From Pyropia yezoensis (Eukaryota; Rhodophyta; Bangiophyceae; Bangiales; Bangiaceae): a DNA stretch of 64,000 bases. Location of the stretch: the NCBI GenBank assembly GCA_009829735.1, contig CM020620.1:12521420-12585419 (forward strand), given 5' to 3'. The notes beneath the pieces were generated by a model. It was not told the origin of the DNA. It worked only from the letters and a program-made list of their open reading frames with translations, and searched no databases. Shown here piece by piece: positions 50,601 through 59,020 of the stretch (within the stretch, counting starts at the first letter, position 1; every line of letters starts with the position of its first letter). Both the position numbers and the translations under genes were made by a program.

Positions 50601-51786
50601 GTCGTACCCCTTCGGCTACCGAAGGGGGAAGGTGGTCGAGGTCAGCCTCGGCCAGTGCCTTCAAGGCCTCTTGGTCCTTTGGCGGCAGGTCCGCCGGAGC
50701 CGCCGATGGGTTAGGCTTCCCGTCATCGGTTTGCTGTCGCTCGGTGGTCTCGGCGACCGCCAGTACTTCAAGTGGTTCCACTTGACCTTCCTTATCAGGG
50801 GTAAGGATATCTCCTTCGTAGAGTTCGGCAATCCCGAGGATAGTTCCCTTCGGGAGGGTGACTGCCTTACGGCGATAGTTCGCCATCACTAGGAGGGACG
50901 ACCCTTCTGCTGGGAGGTCTATGAGACCGTTGGCCATGGTCAACCCATGGCGCTTGTACGTCCGTAGGTTGGACTGGACTCTGCAGATGCCTGCGAGGTC
51001 GCAGTTAACCGGGAGGACTGTCTCCGACAACGGCTCAAAGCGAGTTCGCTTGGCCAACCGAAGTGTCTTCGGCTCGACGCTTGCGTACACCTCAGCCACG
51101 TTAACGTGGCTTCCTTGTAGCGTCAGGTCCCTGACGATAGCCGTGTGTCCTCGCTTCGTGCCGTCGGCTTCTTGAAGCTCGACGGTCCTCCGGCCTGGCC
51201 GGATTGCATCAACGTGAACGTTGATGAAGGTGCACCCCAGTATGCAGGGCACCGATAGCGTTTCACATACCAGGAAGTCAACTTCCGTGGTGAGATCCCC
51301 GATGGTAACCCGCAGCGACATCGCTGCGGTCGTACGAATGAGTCGACCATTCGCGTCCTTGATGGTGGGTCCCCGAGTCACTCTGACTCGTGGAAGCCAC
51401 TTGTCCGGGAGGGTATCCTTCCGGATAAGGTTGGGTCCAGCCCCTGTATCCAGTACAGGGTAGTACGATCGTGTCGACTGGGGGTCAACCCCCAGTGTGG
51501 CTGATACCTTGAAGTTCTCCAAGGTAAACAACACATGTCCTACACCGATATCCGGTGTAGCTCGGGCATCCTGAACAGGGCCCTTGTCTGGTTCAACGTG
51601 AAGGGGCTTCCCGTCCTCTCCTCCCAACCTCGGAGGTTGGTCATCAATCCCCTGACGCCGTGTCGTCGGGGCCGGAAGGTGTACCCGGGTGTTGATGCGG
51701 CGTCGGCTCAACCGCGCTCTCCGTGGGGCTTTCCCCGCGGTACTCCGGGGTGGCTTGCTTGGGTGACCCCAGCGCCCCCCGGTCAT
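47620..51786 (-). CDS. pol: Element B pol (PR-RT-RH-IN-chromodomain), intact
   Basis: 1388 codons from the first ATG, but the frame is open further upstream and is probably entered by -1 frameshifting from gag. Protease: YPVLDTGAGPNLIRKD (about residue 115). Reverse transcriptase: FCIDYRRLNLVTKKDSYPLP and the catalytic VYLDDVIVFS (about 578). RNase H: FVIDVDACDTQVGCTLLQ, with ACD where ASD is usual. Integrase: HENPTAGHPG and CHPCARNR zinc ligands, then the D-D-E triad (VAIDILGPL about 1030, LSDNGANLTSAF about 1093, GQVERFNRTI about 1126). The C-terminal chromodomain reads YQVESVVGHTDPD, then WYVKVMWVGYDSPTWEQ (about 1340-1380). It differs clearly from element A pol and so belongs to another lineage. 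All catalytic residues are present. Confidence 0.95.
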   Translation of the reverse strand: MTGGRWGHPSKPPRSTAGKAPRRARLSRRRINTRVHLPAPTTRRQGIDDQPPRLGGEDGKPLHVEPDKGPVQDARATPDIGVGHVLFTLENFKVSATLGVDPQSTRSYYPVLDTGAGPNLIRKDTLPDKWLPRVRVTRGPTIKDANGRLIRTTAAMSLRVTIGDLTTEVDFLVCETLSVPCILGCTFINVHVDAIRPGRRTVELQEADGTKRGHTAIVRDLTLQGSHVNVAEVYASVEPKTLRLAKRTRFEPLSETVLPVNCDLAGICRVQSNLRTYKRHGLTMANGLIDLPAEGSSLLVMANYRRKAVTLPKGTILGIAELYEGDILTPDKEGQVEPLEVLAVAETTERQQTDDGKPNPSAAPADLPPKDQEALKALAEADLDHLPPSVAEGVRRMLRKHDVMWTGGALGTIGATQHRIDLVPGARPARSQPHRAGPMQREIVDGEVKRMSEAKVIRPSMSEWGAPVVIVPKKDQTPRFCIDYRRLNLVTKKDSYPLPRMDECIDSLGEATVFTTIDCNAGYWQIPVADEDIPKTAFVCHSGVYEFLRMPFGLSNAPATFQRAIDIILSGVKWRNCLVYLDDVIVFSRNMDDHVQHVDEVLTLLRNAGVTLRLKKCAFFQQTVEYLGHQITPGKLGVLEANTRALRDARFPNTQTQLKSFLGMCNVYRRFVKDFARIAKPLTVLTSSTLPKVLQPPSPSEEEAFESLKRALLAPPVLALPHRRGTFVIDVDACDTQVGCTLLQGETLIGTDNVIPDLRPVGYFSRTLNPAERNYSATERECLGVIWAVQLLRPYLEGSRFIVRSDHEPLRWLLNLGDKDSDSHGRLARWRLKMVEHDYRTVYMAGSTHHLGDALSRLDTPSGDTRPVDEDIPVVPVCMVGNATQGMADHTMAHLACPLTLADFREAQANDDDCRRHRANLLAGTAGIFSENEDGLIYRRAPADGRHQVVVPVSLRQAVMKREHENPTAGHPGGSRMFAAMRRFFYWPAMVVDVVDHVRGCHPCARNRMSLHRRASAMKLFPPDGPNEQVAIDILGPLPITEEGNRYILVMSDRFTKLSRAAAIPNDTAYTIMNAVVDHWISAYGVMKQLLSDNGANLTSAFCTKVLGMFGIEPRRASDYHPQSNGQVERFNRTIVKMLQCYVAEHTNTWDRLLSVLTLAYNARPHRSTNIAPLEWVMPLGVGNLTLPPGRCTRYDTPKGRPAERIHLAWLAKLSWMIPKLKGALDRTQLRYKKNFDARLRVRNATPVTGDWVYIRHQKFRGNKLMQPVKGPYQILYRDDHSVILHSDTEIQRISMNDVTPAPKPEQPQPVPAGLLHEALTTHRSDDPVGPDGIPYQVESVVGHTDPDIPGPWYVKVMWVGYDSPTWEQAANIPRQLLMPYMRRRRLL

Positions 51787-51794
51787 CCTTCCTC

Positions 51795-53984
51795 TTACTC
51801 GTTTCCCGCCCTTGGTAGGGTGCTGTCCGCCGGGACATCCGGCTGCGGAGGTGCCCCCTCGACGGCCAGTACTCCACCTGGAGCTGGCTGCCTACCCGGT
51901 GCGGGTCCGGGTGCTCGGGGGGGATACCCCCCGGTAGATGCCTTGCGTTGCGCCGCTGCCCGCCGAGACTCCTCGGGGATGAGTGGGCAGGAAGACACCC
52001 AGTGCTGGGGATCCCCACACAACATACATCCGGACGTGCCGGTCCCCCCTTGAGGTCGCATCGGGGTAGCCCCGTAGCTACGGTTGCCTCCCTCGGGCGC
52101 CCGAGTGCCTGCTCCCTGGTAGGCCTTGGGTCCTTGGGTCAACCGGAACATGGACTCCCCCAACCGGTTGGGTCGGCCCGCAATCTGCGGGGGTGCCTCC
52201 GTGCGCACCGCCCATGTTGGCAAGGGTTGGTGAGGGTTACCCGTCACCGGGGAGTACCCCGTAGTCCGCACATACGGGACGCGCCGTCCCGTTCCTTCGT
52301 TGACCTGGAACTGGGTTCCAGCCGGGGCGATGTACGCTACCGTACCATGTTCATCAATCACCGGCGTCGCCGGTAGCAACAGGTGGCCCTGTTGGTCGAC
52401 TAGAGGGTCACCCTCACCAATAGGGGTATGTTCGGTCGCCACCAGTACTGGTGCGGCCTTACGTTCCACCTTCTCTTGCCTCGGTACCGGGGTAAGACTG
52501 GGCTTGCCTCCCTCACCCTTGGGCTTCGGGGCCAAGGCACACTCCGGGTGTAGAACCCGGTAGGCGTCCCCTAGGGACTTGCACATATGCATCAGTCGAC
52601 TGAAGTTCGTCCGTGCCGTGTTGGCGCCCCGTGCGGATATCCGCACGTAGTTGGGTACTCCTGCGAACAGGATGGCCCGTAGCTCCCCTTCTCCGAGGAG
52701 CTTCCCCAGCTCGTAGTCGAGCTCTTGGATCCGGCGTCCAAACATCTCCTCATCCTCCCAGGACTGGGCGGTGGCAGTGCGAAGGGCCCGATAGTGGTCT
52801 TCGCACTTGTCCTCACTGAGGTAGCTGCTCAGCAGCTCCTTCAATATCCCACGGTAATCCGTGGGGGTGGCCGCGACCCTCATTCCCGGCATCGGGGATG
52901 CCTGGCGAAGAATGCCTCGCACCCGTTCATCAACAAAGAACGGGAGGATCTCCAGGGCCAGCCCCTCGTTAACGAGCGCCTTGTCTGCGGCTGCCTTGAA
53001 GCTGGTCAAGAAGCCGATGACTGCCAACGGGCGTCCGTTCGGCCCCCCGAACATAGGGACTCCCTTCATAAGGGTCTGCATAGAGCGGATCGCCCGATGC
53101 GACGTATTACGCATCGATTCCGATACGGTGGTAGAGCGGTCCTCCAAACGATAACGTTCCGGAGTAAGAACCGACCGGAAGACCTCGTTGACGATCTCCG
53201 TGTCAGCGTCCTGGATATCCAGTCGCTTAGCCAGTTGATGAGCGAACTCACCGGACTCCATCCGCTTCAGTAGGCTCGCAGTTACCTGCGCGGTCATAGC
53301 TTCGACCACTGAAGATGGTACTTCAGGCGTCGGCACCTCGGGAACCCGAGTTGCCGGGCCTCCTTCGTCGTGGAGGTACTGCGAGAGGGTACCCCCTCCC
53401 CCAATAACCGACTCTCCCCCGGCGTACGTATCTGCCGGGTCGTGTCCGCGGAGTCCGCTTCGGGTGCTCCGAGCGTATCGCTCCGTGTGACTCCGTTCCA
53501 ACTCTGCCGACGAGTCGGACCCATACCCCATTGTGTCCGGGGGTTGTCCAGGAGTAGCAACCCCGGGATTGACCCTGGTGGACTCCGAAAGTAGTCCGGC
53601 CGGTTCGAACCGTACCGGTGTGGGAGGAACACGACGGGGTCCCGTCGTGTGCCGTGTTGACATCAACACTGCCATTGCGTCCTCCGTCCGATCTTGACGG
53701 GCGTCGAGCCCGGAAAACCGGGCCTCGATGCGGGCCAATGATGCCATCAGGGAATCCCCTGGTGAAGGAGGCGGCGGAGTGAGGTCGGTCGACGACAGTT
53801 GAGGCGGGCCCCCGCCTCCTGCCGTCCGAGCCGTGCCAAACGTCGATCCGGCACCGGAAAGCATTGGCGTCTCAATGTTATCGATCGGGTTCCCGATCCC
53901 GGTTCCCGTAGTCACCTCCGGGGTCGGCGTCGACGCCGATCCGTCATCTTGAACGTTCCCCGTCTCTTGGGTAGACATGGTCAC
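51795..53984 (-). CDS. gag: Element B gag, intact
   Basis: 729 codons. The N-terminal 230 residues are Thr/Pro/Ser-rich. A helical retrotransposon capsid-like core follows (about 260-500: TPTDYRGILKELLSSYLSED, SWEDEEMFGRRIQELDYELG). A CCHC zinc knuckle, CMLCGDPQHWVSSC (C-x2-C-x4-H-x4-C), lies near residue 675. The start could be M1 or M3 (ACCATGTCTACC context). The last codons GNE-stop overlap the frameshift site. Confidence 0.92.
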   Translation of the reverse strand: MTMSTQETGNVQDDGSASTPTPEVTTGTGIGNPIDNIETPMLSGAGSTFGTARTAGGGGPPQLSSTDLTPPPPSPGDSLMASLARIEARFSGLDARQDRTEDAMAVLMSTRHTTGPRRVPPTPVRFEPAGLLSESTRVNPGVATPGQPPDTMGYGSDSSAELERSHTERYARSTRSGLRGHDPADTYAGGESVIGGGGTLSQYLHDEGGPATRVPEVPTPEVPSSVVEAMTAQVTASLLKRMESGEFAHQLAKRLDIQDADTEIVNEVFRSVLTPERYRLEDRSTTVSESMRNTSHRAIRSMQTLMKGVPMFGGPNGRPLAVIGFLTSFKAAADKALVNEGLALEILPFFVDERVRGILRQASPMPGMRVAATPTDYRGILKELLSSYLSEDKCEDHYRALRTATAQSWEDEEMFGRRIQELDYELGKLLGEGELRAILFAGVPNYVRISARGANTARTNFSRLMHMCKSLGDAYRVLHPECALAPKPKGEGGKPSLTPVPRQEKVERKAAPVLVATEHTPIGEGDPLVDQQGHLLLPATPVIDEHGTVAYIAPAGTQFQVNEGTGRRVPYVRTTGYSPVTGNPHQPLPTWAVRTEAPPQIAGRPNRLGESMFRLTQGPKAYQGAGTRAPEGGNRSYGATPMRPQGGTGTSGCMLCGDPQHWVSSCPLIPEESRRAAAQRKASTGGYPPRAPGPAPGRQPAPGGVLAVEGAPPQPDVPADSTLPRAGNE
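51801..51807 (-). promoter_or_regulatory. Candidate -1 frameshift site G_GGA_AAC (element B)
   Basis: On the minus strand GGGAAAC sits in the correct register (gcG GGA AAC GAG TAA), one codon before the gag stop. The pol frame is exactly -1 to gag. The same heptamer in the same place is kept in element C, while the pol ATG downstream is not. Confidence 0.7.
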
Positions 53985-54185
53985 AATCAGTCAACCGACG
54001 TATCAATCACCACGAACAAGAGAGCGAGGGGGTAGATTGGGGAGAGTAACAGTAGGTCACAGTCACAGGTAAAAGCTCAACACAATCGATCAGGTCGCAA
54101 CACCACGAGTACAAGAAAAGGACCGGATCCCTATCCGTGTGCCAGGGCCGAAGACGGCGTCACCACAAGGGTGACGGAAACCCGT

Positions 54186-54202
54186 CCCCTGCTGCTCCAC
54201 CA
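54186..54202 (-). other. Element B primer-binding site
   Basis: One base after the 5' LTR, the minus strand reads TGGTGGAGCAGCAGGGG. It would pair with a tRNA ending in CCCCUGCUGCUCCACCA. It differs from the site of element A, so the two families use different primers. Confidence 0.65.
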
Positions 54203-54203
54203 A

Positions 54204-54566
54204 TGTAGCACAATAGGAATCCGTCGCACGTCCACTCTCAGGGAACACTCACCAAGGGGGATCGGCACCAACGTCACCGGGAGGCCAAGGTTGCTGTCCT
54301 TGGAGCGCAAGCCACGGGACCAAGATGGGAGCCCAAATGGGAGGGGTTTGTTGTTCTACCTTGGCCGGCGGTGGATTCGCCACCGGCCCCCTCGTTATAA
54401 ACCCTCGGAGACACTACTAACTACCCTCCACCCCAAGATGCAAGTCCCTCTGGTCATACGTAACTTATAGATACCGTGACCAGTACGAACTATCAAATGG
54501 AAAGTTAAGGATTAGAAGTAGCCCCCCTAATATTAGGGTCACAATACGGACAACCATATTGCTACA
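54204..54566 (-). repeat. Element B 5' LTR (right)
   Basis: 363 bp, about 98% identical to the left LTR. Five of the six differences cluster within 20 bp near 54483-54501. It is followed by the target duplication GACAG at 54567-54571. Confidence 0.95.
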
Positions 54567-55273
54567 GACAGCTGCAGGGAAACGCATGGACGATTGTCTG
54601 CCCGGCCACCCGCGACGCGAAGAAGTCCGACGAGATACCATCTCCTACTCTCCTCCCATGGGCGAGTGTATGATTGGCACACGTTGACACGCCATTGTTC
54701 CCATCCGCGAGTGTGGCCAAATGAGGGCCAGACGACAAATGACGACCACTATCAGATTCAGACCTGAGGGAGCCCCCTAGTGCAGAGCATTGCTCGGAGA
54801 TGGTAGTGTGCGCGCTTGATAAGGAAAGCCAGTAGGCTGCGTATGTTCTTGAGGAGAAATTGGCGGCCCCAGTCAAGGTTTGATCGCTTACCTGGATCGT
54901 TGGGACGGCTGGTACCACCGTTTTCGCGGCGTTCCCAACGGCCAGTGTCAGTCGGGTCCGCGGGATTTGCGACTGCCACAACGTGGTCACCGATGTGCCC
55001 TACCCCCTCGACACCACCCATCTGCATCGTCACCACATCCGCCCTCGGCCACGTGCTGGAATGACGTGCCCTTCTCACCACAATGCCACCCCTCCGTCCC
55101 CCGCGCCCCCCTATGTAGCATCCCTGGCCCTGACTTGGCGCCGACCCGGGATGGCGACCAGGGGACGCGAGGTGCCAGGACACGCCCGCAGTGTAAGGAT
55201 GCTTGGCGGCCGGGGCCCGTGCCCGGCACTGAGATGCGGTGGACTACGCTACCCACACGTGAGAGAGGGACTT
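54567..55273. other. Spacer between elements B and C
   Basis: 707 bp of non-element sequence that was contiguous with 43738 before B inserted. On minus, TTTCCCTGCAG at the B junction resembles a 3' splice site. A 142-codon minus frame (54990-54562) is of unclear status. I see no recognised gene. Confidence 0.4.
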
Positions 55274-55637
55274 TGTAGCACAATAGGGTATCCGCTGCAC
55301 GTCCTCTCTCAGGGACCACTCGCCAGGGGGGATCGGCACCAACGTCACCGGGAGGCCAAGGTTGCTGTCCTTGGAGCGCAAGCCACAGGACCAAGATGGG
55401 AGCCCAAATGGGAGGGGTTTGCTGTTCTGGCTTGGCCGGCGGTGGATTCGCCGCCGGCCCCCTCGTTATAAACCCTCGGAGACACTACTAACTACCCTCC
55501 ACCCCAAGATGCAAGTCCCTCTGGTCATACGTAACTTATAGATACCGTGACCAGTACGGACTCTCAAATTGGAAGCCAAGGATTAGAAGTAGCCCCCCTA
55601 ATATTAGGGTCACAATACGGCCGACCATATTGCTACA
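55274..55637 (-). repeat. Element C 3' LTR
   Basis: 364 bp, TGTAGCACAATAGGG to GCTACA. It is clearly homologous to the B LTRs, with a one-base insertion near position 15 and scattered substitutions. The 5 bp before it (GACTT) should reappear after the unseen 5' LTR. Confidence 0.92.
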
Positions 55638-55649
55638 TATCCCCCCCTT
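55638..55649 (-). other. Element C polypurine tract
   Basis: The minus strand reads AAGGGGGGGATA next to the LTR, identical to element B. Confidence 0.85.
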
Positions 55650-56088
55650 AGATTCGGCCCGTCCTCGGGTCGAGTTGCATTCGGGTTACCGAATGTGAGT
55701 GGGTCGCGTGACCGTTTACCAGTCGGGTGGGGCTTTGCGCCCTGTCGCGACAGACACCCCTTTTCGAGGTTGTCTGAGGGGGGTGCCCCCCATTGTGTGG
55801 TACACACACGATCCGTTTTCCGGACCGTTAAATTCCGGATGCGGGTTTCTGTTCACGACCCCCCTTTCCGAGGGGTGGTGCAAGCGGATCCGCCACCAGG
55901 TGTCTGGTGGTAGGGGGGCCCCTCTCGTGTGGACGATTGAGTGGGGGGCGGTTGGGGGTGACCCCCCTGGATTGCCCCGTGTGGGGGGGGCGTGGCTCCG
56001 GTCCAGGTGCCTGGGTGGAGCGCCCTCGTAGCTCGGCTGGCGTGGGTCGTCCCGCGCTGCCGTATCGCTCGTGCTGAGCTGTGTGGTT

Positions 56089-56112
56089 ATAAGCGCGGGT
56101 GCCCGCGCTTTC
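56089..56112 (+). promoter_or_regulatory. Leader hairpin upstream of the antisense ORF
   Basis: AAGCGCGGG-TG-CCCGCGCTT forms a hairpin with 9-bp perfect arms about 90 nt before the antisense ORF start. Element B has the same structure at about 44590-44611 with one mismatch. It would lie in the 5' UTR of the antisense transcript. Confidence 0.5.
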
Positions 56113-56200
56113 CTGGCTTGTCCGCGCGAGCGTTCCTCGTACCGGGTCGAGCCGGTTGCGGCTTTCTGGCACGGGACGCCCCTGCTACCCCGGTTTCACC

Positions 56201-58570
56201 ATGTCGGACCCCCAGGTACCCGGGGGCGAGGACGACCTCCTGCTTGAGGAGGAGGAGGAGGTGATGCCGGACGACGTTCCTGTCTTCGCCACCGCTGCCG
56301 AGTGCTTCTTGGCGAGCTCGTCGGAGGACGAGGACGACCGGGTGACCGTTCGTGTGGCCCCGGAAGGAGCGCCGGGAGGATTGTCGTCCGTGTGCAGCGG
56401 CACGACGGCTCCGTCGGGTGGCGGGCAGCCGCGTGTAGCGGCTGCCTCTACCCCTAATCCTCCGGCGGCCCGGATGGCTTCTGTCGCCGGTGCCGGCGCA
56501 ACTCTACCTCAAGACGGCGTCGCCGGCGTGGCGGATGGTCGTGGCCGCACCCCAGCCGAGCCGGCGGGTCAAGACGGCGCGGGTGCCCGCCCGGTTGGTG
56601 TGTCCGCGTCGGCGGGTAACGGGTCTACCCCTGCCGCCCTTGTGGTGCCCACGTCGGGCCCGGGTGGCGGCGATGCTCTGCCCGCGGTGCTGCGGACGCT
56701 TGGTGGTCAAGAAGTGTCTACCCCGATGGCAGTGGACTCCGGGAGCTACTCCGGGCGGGCGCCCTCCCTTCTTCTTCCTCCTCGGCCCCGTGCTCGGCCG
56801 GGGCCGGCCCATCTGCCCGTGGGGCTTCCCCCGGCGCCCCCTCTTCTTCCTGGTCCTGCCCGGGTTGCCCCTTTGGGTGGCGGCGTCGCCGTGGCGGCGG
56901 GTCAACCCGCCATGTCGATGTCCGATTTGGTGGCTCGGGTTCGAGGCATGACTGTGCAAGAGTCGATGGAGTCCGCTGGGCGGATGCGGGTGGACTTTCA
57001 CCAGCCGCGTCTCCCTGGAGAGACCTCCCGGCGCGTCAAGGTGGACCCGAGTTGGGAGCGGGAGTTGGTGCGGCTGGTCAACCAGCCGAACGCGGTCCGA
57101 GTGGAGCATCATTGGATCCTGAGTCAGCCGGACGACCGGCATGCGCAGCTCTGGCGCACCCGGATTGGGCGGGGTGAGGTCTACCTCGACTCCGGTTTCG
57201 GGATATGCGACCTGATTGCCCCCGCGTTGCCGCGGAAGGTTGACTACCCGGCTAGTGCTCGGGGGATTGCGGCGGCGGCGGAGCCGGTTGCGTTCGAGGA
57301 GACGGTGGGTGATACCGGCCGGTATCCCGGGTTCGAGTACTTCCCGAGGGTATCCCCGTACCTGACGTTGACGGCTCCGTACCCGCCTATGGCGGGGTTG
57401 AAGTCTGCGTCGAGCTGGCGCCGCAACCATGGTGTCATGGCGGATGCGTTTCGCACCGATATAACGTGTGCTTTGCAGACCGGTAACGGTCGTGCGCCGG
57501 TGTACACTGCCGTGCGCCCGCCTCTGTGGCAGGAGGGGTGGGAACCCTCCCCTGCTTTCCGGTTTGACACCGGCTCCTGCCTCCGATACTTCGGGAGTGT
57601 GTTGGCCTCCCGGCCCGTCCACCCGTTGCAGGGGACCTTCAACCTTGAGGTTACCCTCGGGCAGGCTTCCTCCTTCTTGCTGTCCGTCCGCCGGCAGGGG
57701 CGCCTGTTCCATCTTCCGACGGGTGTCCGTCGGCACATCGCGCAGTTGGGCGTGGATCTGATAGCTGCCAAGACTGGGTTGGCCCGGGAGTTCGAGGCCC
57801 TGCTGGATGTTCACAATGCCGTGAACTGGGCTGGGGTGTTGGCCCTTCCCCCGTACCGGGACCCGCAGGCTGGGGCTTCCCCCTTGCCTCGTCACTCGTT
57901 GCGTATCCGGCGTACTCAGCCGGGTGAGCCTAATTGCCATGGGTGGGCGTCCACCGAGGCTGTTGCTGACCTGGGAATTCGCATGGTTATCCATTACCCT
58001 CTTCAGGTCCTTGCCCCGTGGTTCGGTAACCCGATACCGGCGGCGGTGGGCCGTCGTCCCCGAGAGTGGGGCTCTGCGGGTGGGGAGCGTGAGGTGTCCC
58101 GTCGTCGGGCCGAGCCCCGCCGGGTTTACGGTGGGGCCCCTTCAGTAGGGTCCTTCCGGGCCTCGTATCAGGTGCCACCGGCTCCGGTAGTAGCCGTGTC
58201 GGCTCCTGTGGCTCCTCTGGCTGCGCCAGTGTCACCTCCCGCCCCTGTCATGCGTGACGGGGGCCCCCGTCTCTGGTATGAGGGCGTTGACGCCCTTGTT
58301 GCCCGCGCAATGCGGGCGGGTCTCTCTGTTAGCTGGGGGGATATTCCCCCAGGTGCTGCGCTGGTTGGGTCAGCGCGTTGCTTCGGTGGCGTGCTTGACC
58401 GCCTCCAGACCGCTCTGGAGGACGTGGAGGCTGGCCGCAGCACCCTCGTCCAGCTATGCACCGAGGTAACTCGGGTGATTGACCGTCGTGAGATTGCCGA
58501 CCGGTGGAGCATGGAGGTATACGCGCTTACGCGTGAGTGGCCTCCCTCGGGCAGTGGGTCTACCCACTGA
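56201..58570 (+). CDS. Element C antisense ORF, intact, unknown family
   Basis: 789 codons from ATG 56201 (TTTCACCATGTCG); the frame itself is open 34 codons further upstream. Residues 1-50 are very acidic (LLLEEEEEVMPDD). Residues 50-240 are a Pro/Ala/Gly/Ser linker. From about 245 a well-mixed 540-residue region follows: MSMSDLVARVRGMTVQESME, WERELVRLVNQPNAVRVEHH, TGSCLRYFGSVLASRPVHPL, LFHLPTGVRRHIAQLGVDL and ALEDVEAGRSTLVQLCTEV. There is no signal peptide, transmembrane helix, zinc finger or enzyme motif that I can recognise. It is antisense to gag-pol and convergent with pol. Between copies B and C most differences are at third codon positions of this frame, so the protein was under selection. 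It resembles in position, not sequence, the antisense ORFs of plant Tat-lineage elements. Confidence 0.85.
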   Translation: MSDPQVPGGEDDLLLEEEEEVMPDDVPVFATAAECFLASSSEDEDDRVTVRVAPEGAPGGLSSVCSGTTAPSGGGQPRVAAASTPNPPAARMASVAGAGATLPQDGVAGVADGRGRTPAEPAGQDGAGARPVGVSASAGNGSTPAALVVPTSGPGGGDALPAVLRTLGGQEVSTPMAVDSGSYSGRAPSLLLPPRPRARPGPAHLPVGLPPAPPLLPGPARVAPLGGGVAVAAGQPAMSMSDLVARVRGMTVQESMESAGRMRVDFHQPRLPGETSRRVKVDPSWERELVRLVNQPNAVRVEHHWILSQPDDRHAQLWRTRIGRGEVYLDSGFGICDLIAPALPRKVDYPASARGIAAAAEPVAFEETVGDTGRYPGFEYFPRVSPYLTLTAPYPPMAGLKSASSWRRNHGVMADAFRTDITCALQTGNGRAPVYTAVRPPLWQEGWEPSPAFRFDTGSCLRYFGSVLASRPVHPLQGTFNLEVTLGQASSFLLSVRRQGRLFHLPTGVRRHIAQLGVDLIAAKTGLAREFEALLDVHNAVNWAGVLALPPYRDPQAGASPLPRHSLRIRRTQPGEPNCHGWASTEAVADLGIRMVIHYPLQVLAPWFGNPIPAAVGRRPREWGSAGGEREVSRRRAEPRRVYGGAPSVGSFRASYQVPPAPVVAVSAPVAPLAAPVSPPAPVMRDGGPRLWYEGVDALVARAMRAGLSVSWGDIPPGAALVGSARCFGGVLDRLQTALEDVEAGRSTLVQLCTEVTRVIDRREIADRWSMEVYALTREWPPSGSGSTH

Positions 58571-59020
58571 GGAGTGCTATTGTTTGTCAGGGAGAGGGCT
58601 CCGGTGACCCTTATGGTGGCCGGGTAGTAGTGAGTATAAACTCATCCCCCGCTGGGGCGTTTGCATGATACCAGTGCCTGCCATTGGGGAGTACCCCGTC
58701 TGACTTAGTCGTGGCTTGCCTCGGTTCTTTCTCGCATCCCCCAACCCATCCTGGTTGGTTAATACTCATGAAGGTGAACCTTCTTGGTCCGTCACTTGCC
58801 TCCTGGCTGAAGGTTTACCTTGGTGTAAGCCTTAGGTTACTTTGAGATTATCGGAGTCAGTCATCTCCTTCAAGTAAGCTTGTAAAAGTCAGTAGCTTAC
58901 TTAGTTTGCCTAAGTCCGCTCCGACTTAGTGAACCTAATTCTTGACGAGTCCATGTGACACCCTACTTAGTAGGTATAATCCTCACCCCCCAACAGCCGA
59001 AGTCGGTGTCGGTTGGGCTG

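Larger units (their letters stand above)
43744..54566 (-). mobile_element. Element B: chromovirus with antisense ORF, complete
   Basis: A 10.8-kb Ty3/gypsy element whose gag and pol are on the minus strand, so its 5' LTR is the right one. The LTRs (43744-44106 and 54204-54566, 363 bp each, TGTAGC...GCTACA) differ at about six positions. The target duplication GACAG (43739-43743 and 54567-54571) shows one intact insertion. The order on minus is LTR, primer site, gag (729 codons), -1 frameshift site, pol with chromodomain, a convergent spacer with palindromic repeats, then a long ORF on the opposite (plus) strand, a polypurine tract and the LTR. Gag and pol are open. Confidence 0.96.

Noticed and set aside
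51786-51786. ATG at 51786 as the true start of pol in element B
   Set aside because: The pol frame is open upstream, a slippery heptamer precedes it, and the same position is ACG in element C.
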